Assembly (NCBI GenBank): GCA_019237515.1
Contig: JAFAGX010000133.1
Location: forward strand, 1-6,834
From: Acidobacteriaceae bacterium
Lineage (GTDB): Bacteria; Acidobacteriota; Terriglobia; Terriglobales; SbA1
Reading direction: 5' to 3'
Length of the DNA: 6,834 bases
Under the pieces are notes generated by a model. That model saw nothing but the letters and a program-made list of their open reading frames with translations. It searched no databases and was not told the origin of the DNA. Shown piece by piece: positions 1 through 6,530 of this stretch (position 1 is the first letter of the stretch; each line of letters opens with the position of its first letter). The translations under genes were made by a program, and so were the position numbers.

Positions 1-1344
1 TCTCTGATCGCGGAAGGACTGTTGAAGACGGAGGATTGCAAAGGTGAATTTCCTTCCAAGGCTGTCGACTACGACAAAGTAATTCCGTTCAAGGCCCGTT
101 TGCTCGAAACAGCTTGGGCCAATTTCCAAGCGGGAGCACGCAAGGATTTGCGCGTGGCCTATGGCGAGTTCCTCTCACAACAGGAGTCTTGGCTCGATGA
201 CTATGCGCTATTCGAGGCGTTGAAGACGAAATATCATGGGGAGCGTTATCTCGAGTGGCCTGACGAGTTCGTCGAGCGGCGCAGCGAAGCGCTAAACGCG
301 GCCCGACGAGAACTGGCAGATCAAGTCGACCAGGTCTCCTTCGCGCAATTTCTCTTGTTCCGCCAGACCGAGCAGCTCAAGGAGTATGCGCACTCCAAAG
401 GAGTGAGGCTGATCGGTGACCTGCCGTTTTTTGTTTCTCCGGATTCCAGCGATGTCTGGGCGGACCCGGACCTGTTTCTCCTCGACGAACAGCGCCACCC
501 GCGTTTCGTCGCGGGTGTACCCCCAGACTATTTCAGCGCTGACGGCCAATTGTGGGGCAATCCTGTCTATAACTGGGACGCGCAGCGCGCTGCGGGTTAT
601 CGTTGGTCGATTGACCGGCTGCGCGCACTCCTGGCGCATGTGGATACGATTCGTTTGGATCACTTTCGGGGATTTGCTGCAGCGTGGCACGTTCCCGCGG
701 GCGCTCCAACCGCTCAGTCAGGGCAATGGGTACAGGGGCCTGGCTCGGAGTTCTTCGAAGCTGTGAAAAAAGAACTCGGGAGCCTGCCATTCATCGCCGA
801 AGATCTGGGACTGATCACTCCTGACGTCCACGCCCTGCGCCAGCAACTCCAGTTGCCCGGAACCCGGGTCTTACAGTTCGCTTTCGACGGACACGCCGAT
901 AATCCTCATCTTCCCAACAATTTTGTCAGCAACACGGTCATCTACACGGGCACACACGACAATGCTCCCACCCGGGAATGGTACGAACAGCTGCCCGAAT
1001 TCGAGCGGCAGAACTTCTGGAATTATCTGAAGCGCGCGCCCGGTACGAGTGAGAACGCCGCTCCGTTGCTGGTGGAGCTGGCGTGGAAGTCGAATGCGGC
1101 ATTAGCCGTTGCGCCACTGCAGGATCTTCTGAACCTCGGAGCAGAGAGTCGCATGAACATTCCTGGCCGCGCGAGTGGGAACTGGTGTTGGCGATTCCAG
1201 GGCGACCTGGCGTCGCTCCAAGATTTTCGATGGTTGCGGGACCTGACAGAAATGTCGGAGCGCGTGGAACCGGAAAAGATGGTTGAGTTGAAGGAGTCAG
1301 AGCCTTCCGGTGTTCCAACCGTAACGGTTAGCGAGGCAGTGTGA
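1..1344 (+). CDS. malQ: 4-alpha-glucanotransferase (amylomaltase, GH77), 5'-partial
   Basis: This cytoplasmic enzyme transfers alpha-1,4-glucan segments between maltodextrins, releasing glucose and making longer chains. The frame is open from base 1 with no stop, and the first visible residues (SLIAEGLL...VDYDKVIPFKARLLE) match the interior of the family N-terminal region. The true start therefore lies upstream; comparison with Thermus amylomaltase suggests roughly 70-80 residues are missing. The TTG at 22 is not the start. Visible: 447 residues. The GH77 catalytic set is present: the nucleophile Asp in IRLDHFRGF (codon 658-660), the acid/base Glu in IAEDLG (799-801) and the transition-state Asp in THDN (958-960). 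GDLPFF, DVWADPDLF and WGNPVYNW are also family signatures. After the usual end near FQGDL there is a short polar tail of about 45 residues. The stop codon overlaps the GTG of glgX by 4 bases, implying coupled translation. Family assignment is secure; the physiological role (glycogen turnover) is inferred from the neighbour. Confidence 0.96.
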   Translation, partial: SLIAEGLLKTEDCKGEFPSKAVDYDKVIPFKARLLETAWANFQAGARKDLRVAYGEFLSQQESWLDDYALFEALKTKYHGERYLEWPDEFVERRSEALNAARRELADQVDQVSFAQFLLFRQTEQLKEYAHSKGVRLIGDLPFFVSPDSSDVWADPDLFLLDEQRHPRFVAGVPPDYFSADGQLWGNPVYNWDAQRAAGYRWSIDRLRALLAHVDTIRLDHFRGFAAAWHVPAGAPTAQSGQWVQGPGSEFFEAVKKELGSLPFIAEDLGLITPDVHALRQQLQLPGTRVLQFAFDGHADNPHLPNNFVSNTVIYTGTHDNAPTREWYEQLPEFERQNFWNYLKRAPGTSENAAPLLVELAWKSNAALAVAPLQDLLNLGAESRMNIPGRASGNWCWRFQGDLASLQDFRWLRDLTEMSERVEPEKMVELKESEPSGVPTVTVSEAV

Positions 1345-3455
1345 GGCACCCAATCGACGAGTTACGCGAAACGTTGGATCGCGGCCGGTCGAATGCCTTC
1401 CGCGAACCCATAAAAGCCGCGACCTGGGAGCAGGTCGAGGGCAGTCCATTACCGCTCGGCGCCTGTTGGATTGAAGAGGAGCAAGCCTTCAATTTCGCAG
1501 TCTGCGCTGAAGACGCGGAAAGCGTGACGTTGTTGCTCTACGCTCCGCCTGAACTGGCGATTCCTTCCTTCGTTTACCGTTTCGACTTCTTGCGGAACAA
1601 GTCCGGCCATATCTGGCATTGCCGGATTCCGATCTCCGATATCAGCGAGTGCCGTTACTATGCGTACTCGGTGTCGGGAGAAGATTTGCCTGGCATTCAC
1701 AGCTTCGATCCCCAGAAGATCCTGCTGGACCCATATGCGAAAGCTGTATTCTTCCCCCCCGATTTTGACCGCACCGTAGCGATGCGAGAAGGATCGAATG
1801 CCGGGAGGGCGCCGCTTGGAGTCCTGCCCGAGCATCGAACGGAGTTTGATTGGGGAGAAACACGAGCTCCGCATCACGAGGCCGATGCGATCATTTACGA
1901 ACTTCATGTACGAGGTTTCACCGAGAACCCCAACTCGGGTGTCGATCCGTCTCGAGCAGGGACGTATGCAGGCCTCGTCGACAAGATCCCATATCTGAAA
2001 GATCTGGGCGTCACGGTGGTCGAGTTGATGCCGATATTCCAGCGCGATCCTCAGGAAGGCGACTACTGGGGTTACATGCCTCTAAACTTCTTTTCTCCCC
2101 ACGCGCAATACTCGAGCGAACGCGACCATGAACAGTACCTTGAATTCAAGAATATGGTGAAAGCGTTTCATGAGGCGGGAATCGGTATCGTGCTCGATGT
2201 TGTCTACAACCACACCTGCGAAGGCGATCACCGGGGTCCGATCTACAGCTACAAAGGGTTCGGCAGCGCAAGCTATTACATGATGACCTCCGACCCGGTA
2301 AACCCGTATGCGAACTACTCGGGTACAGGCAACACCTTGAATTTTGGCAGGGCGCATGTGCGCAAGATGGTGATGGACAGCCTGCGTTATTGGAAAAAAG
2401 AGATGCACATCGACGGCTTCCGCTTCGATCTCGCCTCGGTGTTCAGCCGCAATGCCGACGGGTCGCTGAACTGGGGGCACGCGCCGATTTTCGCAGAAAT
2501 TGCCGGCGATCCGGAGTTGGGTCGATTGCGCCTGATCGCCGAGCCCTGGGACACGGGAGCATATCAACTCGGACGAGGCTTTCCCGGCATCACCTGGCTG
2601 CAGTGGAACGGCAGATTCCGCGATGATGTACGCCGGTTTGTGAAAGGCGACGCTGGCATGGTTCCCGACCTGATGCGGCGGATCTACGGGAGCGACGATT
2701 TTTTTCCCGACAACCGCGACGCTGCCTATCACGCCTATCAGAGTGTCAACTACGTCACCTCGCACGACGGTTTTACGCTGTATGACCTGGTGTCCTACAA
2801 CGAAAAGCATAATTGGGCCAATGGACAAAATAACCAGGATGGGATGAACGAGAACCACAGCTGGAACTGCGGATACGAGGGAGATCGAGGGGCCCCGGCC
2901 GAAGTGCTGGCGTTGCGCCGCAAGCAGGTGAAAAACTTCTTCTGCCTGCTTATGCTGTCGAACGGAATTCCGATGTTTCGCGCCGGCGATGAATTCCTGA
3001 ATACGCAATTCGGCAACAACAACCCCTATAGCCAGGACAACATTACTGGATGGCTCGACTGGTCCCAGCTCCAGTCCAATCGGGATGTTTTCCGTTTTTT
3101 CAAGAGCATGATCGCCTTCCGCAAGAGCCACCCCTCGCTAAGTCGCAGCCGTTTCTGGCGTGAAGATGTCGACTGGTACGGAACTGGCGCAGCTGCCGAC
3201 CTGTCCCGGGATTCCCACAGCCTGGCTTTCTGCCTCCACGGGGCATCTCAGAAAGATCAGGACATCTACGTAATGATCAATACGTACTGGGAAAACTTGG
3301 AGTTTCACATCCAGGAAGGTACCGCATCGGAGTGGACCAGAATCGTCGACACAGATCTGCCTACCCCAAACGATTTCTCGAGCTCCAGCGAACCTCTAAG
3401 AAAGCTCACTTATGTCGTGGCGCCGAGATCCGTGGTTGTTCTGCTCCGGTTGTAG
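1341..3455 (+). CDS. glgX: glycogen debranching enzyme GlgX (GH13 isoamylase/TreX type)
   Basis: This enzyme hydrolyses alpha-1,6 branch linkages of glycogen or limit dextrin in the cytoplasm, releasing linear maltodextrins that the upstream MalQ can rearrange. It has 704 residues, close to GlgX/TreX (about 650-720). The order is an N-terminal CBM48-like beta domain (about 30-130), a GH13 TIM barrel (about 165-600) and a C-terminal beta domain. The four GH13 regions are intact: DVVYNHT (Asp286), GFRFDLAS with nucleophile Asp363, AEPWD with acid/base Glu401, and TSHDGFT with Asp476. The HNWANGQNNQDG and NHSWNCGYEG stretch is typical of the GlgX/isoamylase branch rather than of alpha-amylases. 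The start is GTG at 1341, overlapping the malQ stop (GTGA). The ribosome site is only a weak GAGG very close to the GTG, consistent with reinitiation after malQ. No in-frame ATG occurs until well inside the domain. A TreX-like role in a trehalose pathway is possible, but no treY/treZ is visible. Confidence 0.96.
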   Translation: MRHPIDELRETLDRGRSNAFREPIKAATWEQVEGSPLPLGACWIEEEQAFNFAVCAEDAESVTLLLYAPPELAIPSFVYRFDFLRNKSGHIWHCRIPISDISECRYYAYSVSGEDLPGIHSFDPQKILLDPYAKAVFFPPDFDRTVAMREGSNAGRAPLGVLPEHRTEFDWGETRAPHHEADAIIYELHVRGFTENPNSGVDPSRAGTYAGLVDKIPYLKDLGVTVVELMPIFQRDPQEGDYWGYMPLNFFSPHAQYSSERDHEQYLEFKNMVKAFHEAGIGIVLDVVYNHTCEGDHRGPIYSYKGFGSASYYMMTSDPVNPYANYSGTGNTLNFGRAHVRKMVMDSLRYWKKEMHIDGFRFDLASVFSRNADGSLNWGHAPIFAEIAGDPELGRLRLIAEPWDTGAYQLGRGFPGITWLQWNGRFRDDVRRFVKGDAGMVPDLMRRIYGSDDFFPDNRDAAYHAYQSVNYVTSHDGFTLYDLVSYNEKHNWANGQNNQDGMNENHSWNCGYEGDRGAPAEVLALRRKQVKNFFCLLMLSNGIPMFRAGDEFLNTQFGNNNPYSQDNITGWLDWSQLQSNRDVFRFFKSMIAFRKSHPSLSRSRFWREDVDWYGTGAAADLSRDSHSLAFCLHGASQKDQDIYVMINTYWENLEFHIQEGTASEWTRIVDTDLPTPNDFSSSSEPLRKLTYVVAPRSVVVLLRL

Positions 3456-3490
3456 CCTGGAAGAGCTCATTGCCAGACACCGATGGCGCA
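3456..3490. other. convergent intergenic gap between glgX and the DUF2934 gene
   Basis: Only 35 bases separate the two convergent stop codons. The best inverted repeat seen is a 4-base GCCA/TGGC pair with an 8-base loop (about 3472-3487) and no following T-run on either strand. I therefore do not call an intrinsic terminator. Termination may be Rho-dependent, or the transcripts may overlap at their 3' ends. Confidence 0.5.
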
Positions 3491-3766
3491 TCACCTGTAG
3501 ATCTTTTCTGCCATGTTCCGGGAGTCATTCGGGTATTGCGTAATCAAACCAGAGGCTAGCAACGACGAGTACACAGCTTGTTCCGCTTGGAACCAGTCAA
3601 CCTCAGGCGAACCGAAAGGTCGGCCTCTCTCCTCCCAAAGTCGGTAAGCCAATTTGGCCACAAACTCGTGCCGATCCTCGCCTAGAAAATCGGTCGTGAG
3701 CTCGATCGGTTGCCCTGCAAGCCTGTTCATCTGATTGTGCCCTAGCGCTGGGCAAGCTCTCGTCAC
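3491..3766 (-). CDS. DUF2934 small protein
   Basis: This is a small protein of unknown function with the DUF2934 signature: LAYRLWEERGRP followed by GSPEVDWFQAEQ, at about residues 39-63 of 91. The motif is an amphipathic, charged helix pair rich in Trp, Arg and Glu. DUF2934 proteins are short, and are frequent in Acidobacteria and in rhizobia and other alphaproteobacteria. No signal peptide or membrane segment is apparent. The GTG at 3764-3766 overlaps the stop of the upstream DUF488 gene as GTGA, which favours coupled translation from there. An alternative ATG at 3728-3730 (79 residues) has an AGGG about 9 bases upstream and would drop a low-complexity N-terminus that is not part of the domain. 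The choice between the two is open. It is the last gene of the minus-strand run and converges on glgX. Confidence 0.8.
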   Translation of the reverse strand: MTRACPALGHNQMNRLAGQPIELTTDFLGEDRHEFVAKLAYRLWEERGRPFGSPEVDWFQAEQAVYSSLLASGLITQYPNDSRNMAEKIYR

Positions 3767-4158
3767 GCCACTGCTTTGCGATGACCGGCTCTTTTTGACC
3801 CTTGGTTCTTCTTCGCTTGGATTTCTAAGAATTCTTTCAATGCCACCGCATTGTTGTGTTCCGTATCATGCGCATCGAAAACCAAAGTCACCGCACCGTT
3901 TTCGGCCGCTTTCTGAATTATTTTGTATGCCTCAGCGTTTTTTCCTAACTCGCGAAAATAGCGTCGGCGGAATTCTTCCCACCGCGTCGGGTCGTGCCCA
4001 AACCATTTCCTCAAGACGGTGCTTGGAGCAAGTTCTTTTAGCCATCCGTCAAGGTGAATCGCAGTTTTCTTGACTCCGCGCGGCCAGAGCCGATCTACGA
4101 GAAAACGCTTGCCGTCCTCCACACTGGGTTTGTCGTAGGCGCGTTTCAACTGAATCAT
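3763..4158 (-). CDS. DUF488 family protein (YeaO-like)
   Basis: 131-residue soluble protein of the DUF488 family, whose biochemical role is not established. Family hallmarks are visible: KRAYDKPS...GKRFLVDRLWPRG (residues 5-28), DGWLKELAPS (37-46), LRKWFGHDPTRWEEFRRRYFREL (about 49-71), and VTLVFDAHDTEHNNAVALKEFL (about 90-111), which corresponds to the usual 'LLYAAKDxxHNNAxVL' segment. I start at ATG 4156-4158 because MIQLKRAYD is the usual family N-terminus and a GGAG lies 7 bases upstream. A GTG at 4191 would add 11 residues with no family resemblance. The C-terminal tail from about residue 115 is basic (KK, KR, HRK), a slight extension. The stop overlaps the next gene by 4 bases. It lies 69 bases after the PPOX gene on the same strand, so co-transcription is plausible but unproven. 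Confidence 0.9.
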   Translation of the reverse strand: MIQLKRAYDKPSVEDGKRFLVDRLWPRGVKKTAIHLDGWLKELAPSTVLRKWFGHDPTRWEEFRRRYFRELGKNAEAYKIIQKAAENGAVTLVFDAHDTEHNNAVALKEFLEIQAKKNQGSKRAGHRKAVA

Positions 4159-4227
4159 AGGAGTTCTCCAGCCTCTGCTACCGTTTCTCACTAGCCGGTC
4201 GTTGCTCGAATTTCCGCGGGATTCTTC
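4159..4227. other. intergenic gap between the PPOX and DUF488 genes
   Basis: 69 bases containing the DUF488 ribosome site. I see no clear -35/-10 pair, no operator and no terminator hairpin, so co-transcription with the PPOX gene is the simplest reading. Confidence 0.4.
4166..4170 (-). promoter_or_regulatory. ribosome binding site deciding the DUF488 start
   Basis: The minus strand reads TGGAG followed by 7 bases and ATG (4156-4158). This well-spaced site supports the shorter 131-residue protein over the upstream in-frame GTG at 4191. Confidence 0.6.
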
Positions 4228-4725
4228 TCACGCAAGCCTTTTGAGAGTGTCGACCTGATCTCGCCAACGTGCGAGCGCCCGTTCACGATCGTGGAGCCGG
4301 AAGGTGACGCCACTCGTGACATCAGCATATGTGGCACGATGCTCATGGACTGACTCAATCTTCACACGAAACACTGCGAGGTCGAGCTTGGTCTGGTGCT
4401 CTGCTTCGAGCTCCGCATGGCCGCACATCTCAAGCACGGCACCGTTTGCAACCAGCGCAAGTGTCAGGCGACCGTCACGGCGAAGGTTCTGCGTGGTGTG
4501 CGAGTGAGGCCATGTGGCGACGAGAAGTTCAGCTGGATTTATGGCCAAAACCTCGCCGATGCTGAGTTGTGCAGCATGCGGCCAGCCATCCTCTCCGACC
4601 GAAATCAGACGAATCGCCTCGCCCGATCGCGTCTCAAGGTCGGTTCCGTCTATGGTCTTTACGACATCAGCAGGGAGCGTCTTCGAGTCGACAGGCGCCG
4701 TGTATACATTTTCGCTATTTTTCAT
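4228..4725 (-). CDS. pyridoxamine 5'-phosphate oxidase-related (PPOX / FMN split-barrel) protein
   Basis: 165 residues, the normal size for single-domain split-barrel flavoproteins that bind FMN, F420 or heme. Supporting segments are the N-terminal strand pair with IRLISVGEDGWPHAAQLS (about 38-55), the LLVATWPHSHTTQNLRRDGRLTLALV region (about 67-92) that resembles the FMN phosphate-contacting 'S.K..NLRRDPRV.L' stretch of the family, and FRVKIESVHEH plus TSGVTFRL (about 119-144), the C-terminal barrel strands. No dedicated PNPOx C-terminal dimerisation domain is present, so it should not be called PdxH. Substrate and cofactor cannot be read from the sequence. ATG 4723-4725 is preceded by AGAGG at 6 bases. 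It sits 63 bases after the decarboxylase subunit D gene in the same direction. Its position next to prenyl-FMN enzymes invites a flavin-related role, but that is inference. Confidence 0.8.
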   Translation of the reverse strand: MKNSENVYTAPVDSKTLPADVVKTIDGTDLETRSGEAIRLISVGEDGWPHAAQLSIGEVLAINPAELLVATWPHSHTTQNLRRDGRLTLALVANGAVLEMCGHAELEAEHQTKLDLAVFRVKIESVHEHRATYADVTSGVTFRLHDRERALARWRDQVDTLKRLA

Positions 4726-4788
4726 GATTCACCTCTTGATTAACATCGGAGCTGGTTACAAAAATGGAGGCGCACGCCATGAGCATCG
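4726..4788. other. intergenic gap between subunit D and the PPOX gene
   Basis: 63 bases on the minus-strand path. It holds the PPOX ribosome site (AGAGG, 4732-4736) and, nearer subunit D, a short GC-rich stretch followed by a 5-T run on the minus strand (about 4760-4780). The best stem there is only about 4 base pairs with poor closure, so it could at most be a weak attenuator. No convincing promoter is seen. Confidence 0.4.
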
Positions 4789-5043
4789 TTATGACATCTC
4801 CTCGTTTTCAGGGTGGGCGATCGTGGGCATGATCGGGATATCCCCGAGGTGTTCGGGCTTGATCTTGAATCTCTTCGGATAAAGCTTGGGATCGGTAATC
4901 GTAGCCGGCTCCGATGAGCGCCACGTGAACAAGCATGTGTCGCAACTATACAGAGTCCAGACTCCTTTAACCGGCGATTCGAATCGAACTTTTATCGTCT
5001 TGGACTCGCATCGAGGACAAATTGACGGGCTATAATCTGACAT
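4789..5043 (-). CDS. bsdD: non-oxidative hydroxyarylic acid decarboxylase, small subunit D (BsdD/VdcD)
   Basis: 84-residue protein matching the small D subunit of phenolic acid decarboxylases (Bacillus BsdD, Streptomyces VdcD, Klebsiella KpdD), which runs to about 75-80 residues. Two CxxC pairs (Cys9/Cys12 in ICPRC and Cys34/Cys37 in SCDTC), 21 residues apart, look like a small zinc ribbon. The family stretch ESPVKGVW, the LFTWRSSEP segment and KRFKIKPEHLGDIPIMP towards the C-terminus are all characteristic. In the family, D is needed with B and C for full activity in some systems, but its precise function is poorly defined; a structural or assembly role is usually assumed. ATG 5041-5043 follows AAGGGAG at 7 bases. 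It lies 30 bases downstream of subunit C, completing the standard B-C-D order. The assignment is strong because both the sequence and the context agree. Confidence 0.92.
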   Translation of the reverse strand: MSDYSPSICPRCESKTIKVRFESPVKGVWTLYSCDTCLFTWRSSEPATITDPKLYPKRFKIKPEHLGDIPIMPTIAHPENEEMS

Positions 5044-5073
5044 CGTCAGTCTCCCTTACACCAAGAACATCTG

Positions 5074-6495
5074 TTACTTTCTGTTCAGCAGCGCCTGCAG
5101 TTTTGGCAACCAGTCCTTAGCTTCGGGCGGATCCACCACCTGCATCGAATATTCGCCATGGTTCTCCGGCGGTGCTGGCGTTGTCGCGTCGATAATGAGC
5201 TTGTGTGAGATTCCCGGCGGTTGGGAGCCTGGGTCGAGCTGGAGGATCGACAACTCAGGCACCACGACCACGTCATATTTCGGGTTAACTTTAGTTGATA
5301 TCGCCCACAGGACCTGGTTGAGATTGTAGGGATCGACGAAATCGTCCACAACAATCACCACCTTCGCGTAGCCGACGCCGTGCGGAGTGGTCATAACCGC
5401 CATTCCGACCGCCTTGCCAAAGCCCCCAACTCGCACTTTGGTCGAGACGATTACGATCAACCCGTGCGTGTACAACGCGTTGACAGACTCGACTTCCGGG
5501 AACTTCTCTTTCAACTGCACGTACAGCGGCGGACAGGTGTTGAGGAAGATGTAATCGATCTCGGTCCAGGGCATACCGATAGAGGTGTATTCATAGAGCG
5601 GCTCCTTTCGGTGCCACACCTTAGTGATCTCAACTGAAGTCATGTTCCGCAGGCCTGAAAGGTGGCCTGTGAATTCGCCATATGGCCCGTCGGGTTCGCG
5701 AACCCCCGGAAGAACGTGACCTTCTAACACGTACTCCGATCCCCAGGGAACTTGAAGGCCGCTCTTAAGCGTGAGGATCGGGTAAGGCTCCTCGCGCAAG
5801 GCGCTCGCCATTTTGTACTCGTCCTGGCCGTACAACAGTGGCATCGCAGCCACGATACTGACAATCGGATCGTTACCGAGGGTAATTGCAATCGGTAAAG
5901 GTTTATTTTTCCGCTCTGCCGCCGCAAAGTGTCGCGCGATATCGTGTTCCGGGACAAACTGGGCACTCAGCCTGTTTGGTCCCTTGACCTGGAAGCGATA
6001 CATGCCGACATTTTGTTCGTCGAAGCTGTCGGGTCTGTCGGGATGGCGCGAGATAACTGCGGCCTTGTTGATATAGAGCCCGCCATCTCCAGCGTTCAGC
6101 CGGAAAAAGGGCATGAGCTCGTACAGATTGATGTTGTTCTCGATCGCAACTTCTTGCCACGGAGCAGTCTGTCTCTCTTCAATGGTTCCTTTCGAAAAAT
6201 TCTTGTACCGTCGCGAAAATTCAAAAAATTGCTTCTTTGGGGGCGTATCTTTCGGAAGGCCCAACATAAGGGCCATGTTCGGCCACGAGCCATGAACGTT
6301 TGTGACCAGCTGGGGCTTCTGAAAGCCTCTGATGTTCTCGAACATGAGCGCCGGTGCGGTCTCGCCGAGCCCCTTGTTCGCAGCGGACGCGGCGGCCCCG
6401 ATATCGGGCTCTGGCCACACCGGCTCAGTGATTCGCAGTAACTGTCCGTTGTCTTCAAGAACCTGAAGAAAACCACGAAGGTCTTTGTAAACCAT
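5074..6495 (-). CDS. bsdC: UbiD-family prenyl-FMN-dependent hydroxyarylic acid decarboxylase, subunit C (BsdC/VdcC)
   Basis: This is the catalytic subunit of a reversible non-oxidative decarboxylase acting on phenolic acids such as 4-hydroxybenzoate or vanillate; the exact substrate cannot be read from sequence. It uses prenylated FMN made by a UbiX-type partner. It has 473 residues, typical of UbiD proteins. Landmarks are the N-terminus VYKDLRGFLQVLEDNGQLL, GDGGLYINKAAVISRHPD (about 137-153) carrying the conserved Arg150 expected of the E/D-R-E active-site triad, NVGMYRFQ, the EYVLEGHVLPG segment with Glu258, and REPDGPYGEFTGH with Asp269 and Glu274. By family alignment these last two correspond to the paired acids. 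ATG 6493-6495 is chosen because it sits 6 bases after AGGAG and restores the usual family N-terminus. An ATG one codon upstream (6498) is nearly as good, and ATG 6525 lacks a ribosome site. It lies between the B and D genes on the same strand. Confidence 0.94.
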   Translation of the reverse strand: MVYKDLRGFLQVLEDNGQLLRITEPVWPEPDIGAAASAANKGLGETAPALMFENIRGFQKPQLVTNVHGSWPNMALMLGLPKDTPPKKQFFEFSRRYKNFSKGTIEERQTAPWQEVAIENNINLYELMPFFRLNAGDGGLYINKAAVISRHPDRPDSFDEQNVGMYRFQVKGPNRLSAQFVPEHDIARHFAAAERKNKPLPIAITLGNDPIVSIVAAMPLLYGQDEYKMASALREEPYPILTLKSGLQVPWGSEYVLEGHVLPGVREPDGPYGEFTGHLSGLRNMTSVEITKVWHRKEPLYEYTSIGMPWTEIDYIFLNTCPPLYVQLKEKFPEVESVNALYTHGLIVIVSTKVRVGGFGKAVGMAVMTTPHGVGYAKVVIVVDDFVDPYNLNQVLWAISTKVNPKYDVVVVPELSILQLDPGSQPPGISHKLIIDATTPAPPENHGEYSMQVVDPPEAKDWLPKLQALLNRK

Positions 6496-6501
6496 CATCC
6501 A

Positions 6502-6508
6502 CTCCTCT
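6502..6508 (-). promoter_or_regulatory. strong Shine-Dalgarno of subunit C; decides its start
   Basis: The minus strand reads AGAGGAG, then TGG, then two consecutive ATG codons. Spacing is 3 bases to the first ATG (6496-6498) and 6 to the second (6493-6495), so the second is the better start. The upstream in-frame ATG at 6523-6525 has only AT-rich sequence and the end of the preceding gene before it. Confidence 0.7.
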
Positions 6509-6530
6509 TTCGCGATGCCTTGCATCCGGT

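Noticed and set aside
22..24. TTG as the malQ start codon
   Set aside because: The frame is open upstream to base 1 and the residues before it already resemble the MalQ interior; the true start is outside the window.
2082..3131. 349-residue minus-strand open frame inside glgX
   Set aside because: It lies wholly antisense to a clear GH13 enzyme with all catalytic motifs, its translation has no recognisable domain, and it is best explained as a codon-bias shadow of glgX.
3735..4073. 112-residue plus-strand frame opposite the DUF488/DUF2934 genes
   Set aside because: The minus-strand proteins match known families across the same bases, and the plus-strand translation looks like random coding shadow.
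4760..4780. Possible intrinsic terminator after subunit D on the minus strand
   Set aside because: A T-run follows a GC-rich stretch, but the best stem is about 4 base pairs with a mismatch, too weak to call.
5929..6441. 170-residue plus-strand open frame inside the UbiD gene
   Set aside because: It is antisense to subunit C, which has full family motifs; the translation shows no domain and no supported ribosome site.
6523..6525. Upstream ATG as the start of UbiD subunit C
   Set aside because: It has no ribosome site and adds ten residues outside the family N-terminus, while a strong AGAGGAG precedes the ATG pair at 6493-6498.
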